Shown: positions 6,016-8,650 of the stretch, in pieces | Layout: each line of letters opens with the position of its first letter | Numbering within the stretch: position 1 is the first letter of the stretch | From: Alphaproteobacteria bacterium | GTDB taxonomy: Bacteria > Pseudomonadota > Alphaproteobacteria > Sphingomonadales > Emcibacteraceae | Reading direction: 5' to 3' | Length of the DNA stretch: 8,650 nucleotides | Assembly: GCA_030432815.1 (NCBI GenBank) | Contig: JAUILB010000106.1 | Coordinates: 1 to 8,650, forward strand | Position numbers and translations under genes: made by a program | Notes under the pieces: model-generated | What the model saw: only the letters and a program-made list of their open reading frames with translations | The model's database searches: none | What the model was told of the DNA's origin: nothing

Positions 6016-6509
6016 CAGCTTTCTCCCTTTGTCATTTTTGAATCTACGGCTTCTGACACAACTTTACTATCAAGCTTAAGCCCGGAAATCTGAGAAACAA
6101 TATCAGAACACACGTCCGTTGCCACATCACGTACCTCTGCAAGTGCTTTTTGCTTAGCAGCATCAATCTTTGCCTGTGCTTCATCCGCCTTAGCTGCAAG
6201 CTCTTCAGAAAGCTTTTGATATGCGGTTTCCGCTTCTGCTTTTAGCTCTTCTCGTTTTTTAAGAACCAATGCAGCAGCATTATTACGTGCATCTTCCTGC
6301 GATTTTTCATATGCAAGGCGTGCTTCTTCAGCGCTTGCCTGCAGTTTTTCCGCTTCAGCAAGATCGTCTGAAATAGTGTCCTGACGTTTTTTAAGTACAT
6401 CTGCAATTTTAGGTGCCGCAGAACGGGACATAAAAATATACAGAACCGCAAAAACGACAGCCAGCCAGAAAATCTGTGGTGCAAATACCGCTATGTCTAA
6501 TTGTGGCAT
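6015..6509 (-). CDS. atpF2: ATP synthase F0 subunit b' (second peripheral-stalk subunit)
   Basis: A 164-residue b-type subunit of the divergent b' kind, found in alphaproteobacteria, cyanobacteria and chloroplasts. It pairs with subunit b as a stalk heterodimer. The N-terminus, MPQLDIAVFAPQIFWL (1-16), has the P-Q-x-D-x(3)-F-x(2)-Q-I-F-W-L signature of b'. One transmembrane helix covers about 8-27, followed by a long Ala/Glu/Lys coiled coil (40-150). The gene is also called atpG or atpX in some genomes. The ATG at 6509 has a near-perfect AAGGAGG (6521-6515) 5 bases upstream. That site lies in the foot of a possible hairpin, described separately. The stop overlaps the atpF start by one base. 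The family is certain; only the symbol varies. Confidence 0.93.
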   Translation of the reverse strand: MPQLDIAVFAPQIFWLAVVFAVLYIFMSRSAAPKIADVLKKRQDTISDDLAEAEKLQASAEEARLAYEKSQEDARNNAAALVLKKREELKAEAETAYQKLSEELAAKADEAQAKIDAAKQKALAEVRDVATDVCSDIVSQISGLKLDSKVVSEAVDSKMTKGES

Positions 6510-6514
6510 GATTT

Positions 6515-6538
6515 CCTCCTTGACCCGTGTGGATCAGG
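6515..6538 (-). promoter_or_regulatory. Possible hairpin masking the b' ribosome-binding site
   Basis: In the minus-strand RNA, UGAUCC (6536-6531) can pair fully with GGGUCA (6526-6521), using one G-U pair, around an ACAC loop. With one bulged A (6520), CC (6538-6537) can also pair with GG (6519-6518), which are the first two G of the Shine-Dalgarno AAGGAGG (6521-6515). No T-run follows, so it is not a terminator. It lies in the 57-base gap between atpE and the b' gene. A role in lowering b' translation relative to subunit c is inference. Confidence 0.4.
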
Positions 6539-6566
6539 CCTGTTCAACGTTAATTATTTATATCTA

Positions 6567-6824
6567 TTAACCGAACAGGATGATGAAAGCGATAACCAGA
6601 CCAAACAGACCAGTAGCTTCTGCAAGCGCAAAACCAAGCATAGCCTGACCGAAAACAGGGCCAGCAGCAGACGGGTTGCGGATCGCAGCGGATACATAGT
6701 TACCAAAGATCACACCGATACCAACACCAGCACCGATAAGAGCTGTACAGGCAAGACCAGCACCAATGTAACGAGCAGCATCTGTTTGAGCAGTAGCAGC
6801 GAGTTGAGCGATTTCCATTTCCAT
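6567..6824 (-). CDS. atpE: ATP synthase F0 subunit c (proton-binding ring subunit)
   Basis: An 85-residue hairpin membrane protein that forms the rotating c-ring. Helix 1 (about 19-42) carries the glycine repeat GAGVGIG (31-37). The polar loop is IRNPSAA (48-54), and helix 2 (about 58-84) has the proton-binding glutamate E69 in GFALAEATG. The residues around E69 and in helix 1 lack the Gln and Ser/Thr pattern of sodium-binding rings, so a proton ring is expected. The N-terminus is about 10 residues longer than the 73-76 usual in alphaproteobacteria; no alternative start lies between M3 and helix 1, so the extension is real if the gene call is right. The start at 6824 has AAAGGAA 6-7 bases upstream; M3 (6818) is a less well-placed alternative. 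It lies between atpB (56-base gap) and b' (57-base gap). Confidence 0.96.
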   Translation of the reverse strand: MEMEIAQLAATAQTDAARYIGAGLACTALIGAGVGIGVIFGNYVSAAIRNPSAAGPVFGQAMLGFALAEATGLFGLVIAFIILFG

Positions 6825-6880
6825 TTTATTTTCCTTTAATTATGAAAAGTCATTAAAATTAATTTATACCCCATACACCA

Positions 6881-7630
6881 TTAATGCATATGGAGTGCGT
6901 CATTAAGATAGAGACAAGTCAGCATGGCAAATACATATGCCTGCAAACAAGCAACCAATAATTCAAGTCCCGTAAGTGCAACGATAAATGCGAGCGGGAA
7001 AAAAGCACCCACAACACCTGCAGCACCGAGCGCACTAAGACTGACAACAAAACCACCAAACACTTTCAGCATTGTATGTCCAGCCACCATATTGGCAAAC
7101 AAACGAACAGAAAGACTGATAGGACGGGAAAGATAAGAAATAATTTCAATTGGCACCAATATCAGGAGAAGGTACCAAGGGGCGCCGTGTGGCACAAAAA
7201 AGCCTAAGAATTTAAAACCATGTGTGATGAATCCAATAAGCGTTACCCCAACAAAAACAAAAGCCGCCATTGCAAAGGTTACAGCAATATGGCTTGTGAA
7301 AGTAAACGGATGCAGCCAGGGAAGCATTCCAATTAGATTGGCAAATAAGACAAACATGAATAATGAAAAGATAAACGGAAAATATTTACGGCCATCCGGC
7401 CCGGCTGTATCCCCGAGCATCTTGGCAACAAATTCGTAGCACATTTCAACGCTTGACTGCCAACGACCCGGAACCAACGCATTTTTACGCATACCCATCG
7501 TCACGAATAGAGCAACCAGAGCCACAGAAGCGACCATCGCAGCCGAGGAATTTGTAAATGAAATGTCGTAACCTGCAACTTCAATATCGGCCCATTTTAT
7601 TACCGTAAACTGATCGAGCGGACTTGCCAC
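6881..7630 (-). CDS. atpB: ATP synthase F0 subunit a (proton channel)
   Basis: A 249-residue multi-spanning membrane protein that provides the two proton half-channels beside the c-ring. The essential arginine is R176 in SLSVRLFANMVAGH (172-185), equivalent to E. coli R210. Hydrophobic helices are visible at about 30-47, 84-104, 113-136, 152-167, 180-200 and 205-245. FANLIGMLPW (96-105) and the C-terminal GLELLVACLQAYVFAMLTCL (221-240) are further family blocks. The start codon is GTG at 7630-7628, with AGGA (7641-7638) 7 bases upstream, and no ATG fits better. The gene begins 11 bases after the atpI stop, and the AGGA abuts that stop, so coupling to atpI is likely. The length is normal for the alphaproteobacterial family. 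Confidence 0.96.
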   Translation of the reverse strand: MASPLDQFTVIKWADIEVAGYDISFTNSSAAMVASVALVALFVTMGMRKNALVPGRWQSSVEMCYEFVAKMLGDTAGPDGRKYFPFIFSLFMFVLFANLIGMLPWLHPFTFTSHIAVTFAMAAFVFVGVTLIGFITHGFKFLGFFVPHGAPWYLLLILVPIEIISYLSRPISLSVRLFANMVAGHTMLKVFGGFVVSLSALGAAGVVGAFFPLAFIVALTGLELLVACLQAYVFAMLTCLYLNDALHMH

Positions 7631-7641
7631 GTTTCTATCCT

Positions 7642-7980
7642 TTACTTATCATCATCTTTGTCATTCGTGTCTTTCGGCGCCAGTTGCTTCGAGGCACGCA
7701 TAACATTCGTAATTCCTGCCGCGGCACCTAACATGACCATTATGATCATCAACCACGGTTTTGTATCAAATAGCTGATCCAAATACCAGCCAATAAGCAC
7801 CCCGACCACAATACCGGCGACCAATTCCGCAACTAATCTTGTGGCTATGCCATAAGCCGTTGCTTCGTTGAGCCCACGCGCTTCTTTCGGTTTATTAGCC
7901 TCGCGGGCGGCACTTACTCGGGTGTTTAAATCGTCCAAAGTTTCTTTCATATCCTGCGACTTTTTTTTATCGTCAGTCAA
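7642..7980 (-). CDS. atpI: AtpI/AtpZ-type accessory protein of ATP synthase
   Basis: A 112-residue small membrane protein encoded first in the F0 operon. It has a charged, Lys/Asp-rich N-terminus (1-40), a first membrane helix at about 47-67 with GIVVGVLIGWYLD (56-68), a short loop containing D-T-K-P-W, a second helix at about 75-96 with LGAAAGITNVMR (84-95), and a very acidic tail. The G-x(2)-G-W-x-L-D and P-W patterns fit the AtpZ/AtpI group (ATPase gene 1), thought to help ring assembly or Mg/Ca transport; the exact role is not settled. The start is TTG at 7980-7978, chosen because AAGGAG (7992-7987) sits 6 bases upstream. An ATG at codon 11 has no comparable site. It is the first gene behind the predicted atp promoter. 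Confidence 0.88.
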   Translation of the reverse strand: MTDDKKKSQDMKETLDDLNTRVSAAREANKPKEARGLNEATAYGIATRLVAELVAGIVVGVLIGWYLDQLFDTKPWLMIIMVMLGAAAGITNVMRASKQLAPKDTNDKDDDK

Positions 7981-7986
7981 TGAAGG

Positions 7987-7992
7987 CTCCTT
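7987..7992 (-). promoter_or_regulatory. Consensus Shine-Dalgarno site fixing the atpI TTG start
   Basis: On the minus strand AAGGAG (7992-7987) is followed by six bases (CCTTCA) and then TTG. This is the best ribosome site near the atpI 5' end and is why I take the TTG rather than the ATG ten codons later. Confidence 0.65.
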
Positions 7993-8006
7993 ATATTGAG
8001 AGAAAA

Positions 8007-8019
8007 GATAAGCGTTATC
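8007..8019. repeat. Short inverted repeat in the atpI leader
   Basis: GATAA (8007-8011), GCG, TTATC (8015-8019) is a perfect 5-base inverted repeat within the predicted 5' leader of the atp mRNA, between the promoter and the atpI ribosome site. It could be a small RNA hairpin or a protein site, but its length allows chance occurrence. Confidence 0.3.
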
Positions 8020-8054
8020 GCATTACCTGAACCCACACCCATAAATTTGAGTGC

Positions 8055-8083
8055 AACATAGTTTCAGACGACCCCCCTGTCAA
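8055..8083 (-). promoter_or_regulatory. Predicted sigma-70 promoter of the F0 ATP synthase operon
   Basis: On the minus strand a perfect TTGACA (8083-8078) is followed by an optimal 17-base spacer (starting with six G) and TATGTT (8060-8055, 4 of 6 to consensus). Transcription should begin near 8048, giving a leader of about 68 bases before the atpI TTG. It lies 104 bases past the end of smc and is the clearest promoter in the window. Confidence 0.7.
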
Positions 8084-8099
8084 GCTACAAAAGACACTG

Positions 8100-8184
8100 T
8101 TTTTTTGCCTATTTTTGTTTTTGTAAACCATTGAAAATAAATATTTTTTAAAGGCGTTTTTTTTGAATAATTTAGTAAAAAAAA
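8100..8184. other. A/T-tract-rich segment upstream of the atp promoter
   Basis: This stretch between the smc stop and the atp promoter is almost free of G and C and is built of short homopolymer runs: T7 (8100-8106), T5 (8112-8116), T5 (8118-8122), A4 (8134-8137), T6 (8144-8149), T8 (8157-8164) and A8 (8177-8184). Several centres are 10-12 bases apart, a spacing that favours curved DNA. On the minus strand it lies just upstream of the TTGACA, where an UP-like element would act. I see no credible gene in it. Confidence 0.4.
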
Positions 8185-8209
8185 TATTAGGCATTCTCAA
8201 ATTGAGAAT
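8177..8209 (-). terminator. Possible weak terminator overlapping the smc 3' end
   Basis: ATTCTCAA (8193-8200) and TTGAGAAT (8202-8209) form a perfect 8-base inverted repeat about one central base; as RNA it would be a 6-bp stem with a 5-base loop. It lies in the last codons of smc, and on the minus strand T8 (8184-8177) follows. The stem is AT-rich and 8 bases separate it from the T-run, so termination would be inefficient at best. The palindrome could instead be a protein-binding site. Confidence 0.3.
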
Positions 8210-8650
8210 CCCCTACCCGATCACGTATTTTTTCAGCGCTTTCAAGGTCAACCGAGACCAGTTGGGATACACCGCGTTCGGCCATTGTAACACCGAATAA
8301 ACGGTTCATACGGCTCATACTTATGGCATTGTGGGTAACAATTAAAAAGCGGGTTGATGTATTCTTTTTCATTTCATCAAGAAGATCACAGAAACGCTCA
8401 ACATTGGCATCATCAAGCGGCGCATCAACCTCATCAAGCACACAGATCGGTGACGGATTGGTCATAAACACAGCAAATATAAGTGAAAGTGCGGTAAGCG
8501 CCTGCTCCCCGCCGCTGAGAAGACCAAGATTCTGCATTTTCTTGCCCGGCGGACTTGCCATAATTTCAAGCCCCGCATCAAGCGGGTCATCCGATTCCGT
8601 AAGTTCAAGATACGCTTCACCACCACCAAAAAGGGTTGTGAACAGATTTT
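8187..8650 (-). CDS. smc: Chromosome segregation protein SMC, C-terminal part (cut by window edge)
   Basis: The last 153 residues of the SMC ATPase (about 1,150 residues in full), which dimerises and, with ScpA and ScpB, organises and helps segregate the chromosome. The fragment holds the C-terminal half of the ATPase head: LFGGGEAYLELTESDDPLDAG (in 6-26), the ABC signature LSGGEQ (44-49), Walker B PICVLDEVD (67-75) with the D-loop APLDDANVERF after it, and the H-loop histidine in IVTHN (103-107). The ending MAERGVSQLVSVDLESAE is close to alphaproteobacterial SMC ends. The frame is open through the right edge, so the gene continues upstream outside the window; the methionine at 8561 is internal (LEIMASPPGKK). 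The stop is TAA at 8189-8187. The atp operon follows 206 bases downstream on the same strand. Confidence 0.97.
   Translation of the reverse strand, partial: NLFTTLFGGGEAYLELTESDDPLDAGLEIMASPPGKKMQNLGLLSGGEQALTALSLIFAVFMTNPSPICVLDEVDAPLDDANVERFCDLLDEMKKNTSTRFLIVTHNAISMSRMNRLFGVTMAERGVSQLVSVDLESAEKIRDRVGDSQFENA

Noticed and set aside
6242..6839. Open frames on either strand overlapping atpE and the b' gene
   Set aside because: The F0 genes account for this stretch with correct starts, ribosome sites and motifs; the others are shadows.
8015..8200. 61-codon leftward open frame between smc and atpI
   Set aside because: It spans the A/T tracts, the predicted atp promoter and the end of smc; its Lys/Asn/Phe-rich product is what random AT-rich sequence gives, and it has no good ribosome site.
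8187..8561. A separate 124-residue ABC-type ATPase starting at the methionine at 8561
   Set aside because: The frame continues upstream with SMC-specific sequence (LFGGGEAYLELTESDDPLD) to the window edge, so this methionine is internal to smc.
1..8650. CRISPR array, tRNA/rRNA, insertion sequence, phage or defence island
   Set aside because: No regularly spaced repeats, cloverleaf, transposase or integrase motifs, or terminal inverted repeats were seen; the genes are almost all core metabolic or structural genes.

Overview
The window reads as ordinary core chromosome of an alphaproteobacterium of low to moderate G+C content. The main pointers are an F0 operon with separate b and b' genes and no F1 genes following it, a GlyQ start and an SMC end of alphaproteobacterial type (recognised from memory), and the neighbourhood glyQ / S49 peptidase / TrmN6-like methyltransferase / DUF2007 / divergent polyprenyl diphosphate synthase. 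I cannot name a genus.

Left part (1-1602): the first 126 codons of glyQ run leftward off the edge. A 199-base AT-rich gap separates them from a rightward NodB-type polysaccharide deacetylase gene, whose first half is much richer in A+T than the rest of the window. It looks like an accessory gene in a housekeeping neighbourhood.

Middle (1603-5462): a leftward three-gene operon (DUF2007, TrmN6-like methyltransferase, S49 peptidase) is tightly packed, with a 4-base overlap and a 12-base gap. It diverges from a rightward pair, ispB-type long-chain polyprenyl diphosphate synthase (ubiquinone side chain) and an LACTB2-like metallo-beta-lactamase-fold hydrolase, 3 bases apart. The S49 gene and the deacetylase converge with stop codons that touch (1602/1603). 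A hairpin with a T-run at 5461-5488 separates the MBL gene from the ATP synthase operon that converges on it.

Right part (5512-8650): the leftward F0 operon atpI-atpB-atpE-atpF'(b')-atpF(b) encodes the membrane sector of the proton-translocating ATP synthase. It has a strong predicted sigma-70 promoter (TTGACA, 17 bases, TATGTT) at 8055-8083 and usable Shine-Dalgarno sequences. Upstream, and also leftward, is the last 153 codons of smc, the chromosome-condensation ATPase.

Non-ATG starts are common here: GTG for the deacetylase, TrmN6, atpB and probably DUF2007 and ispB; TTG for atpI. I found no CRISPR array, tRNA or rRNA, insertion sequence, phage gene, toxin-antitoxin pair or defence system, and I do not think the window holds a novel multi-gene system. 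The points worth a second look are the deacetylase islet, a possible ribosome-site-masking hairpin before the b' gene, overlapping face-to-face promoters between DUF2007 and ispB, and the A/T-tract-rich region behind the atp promoter.
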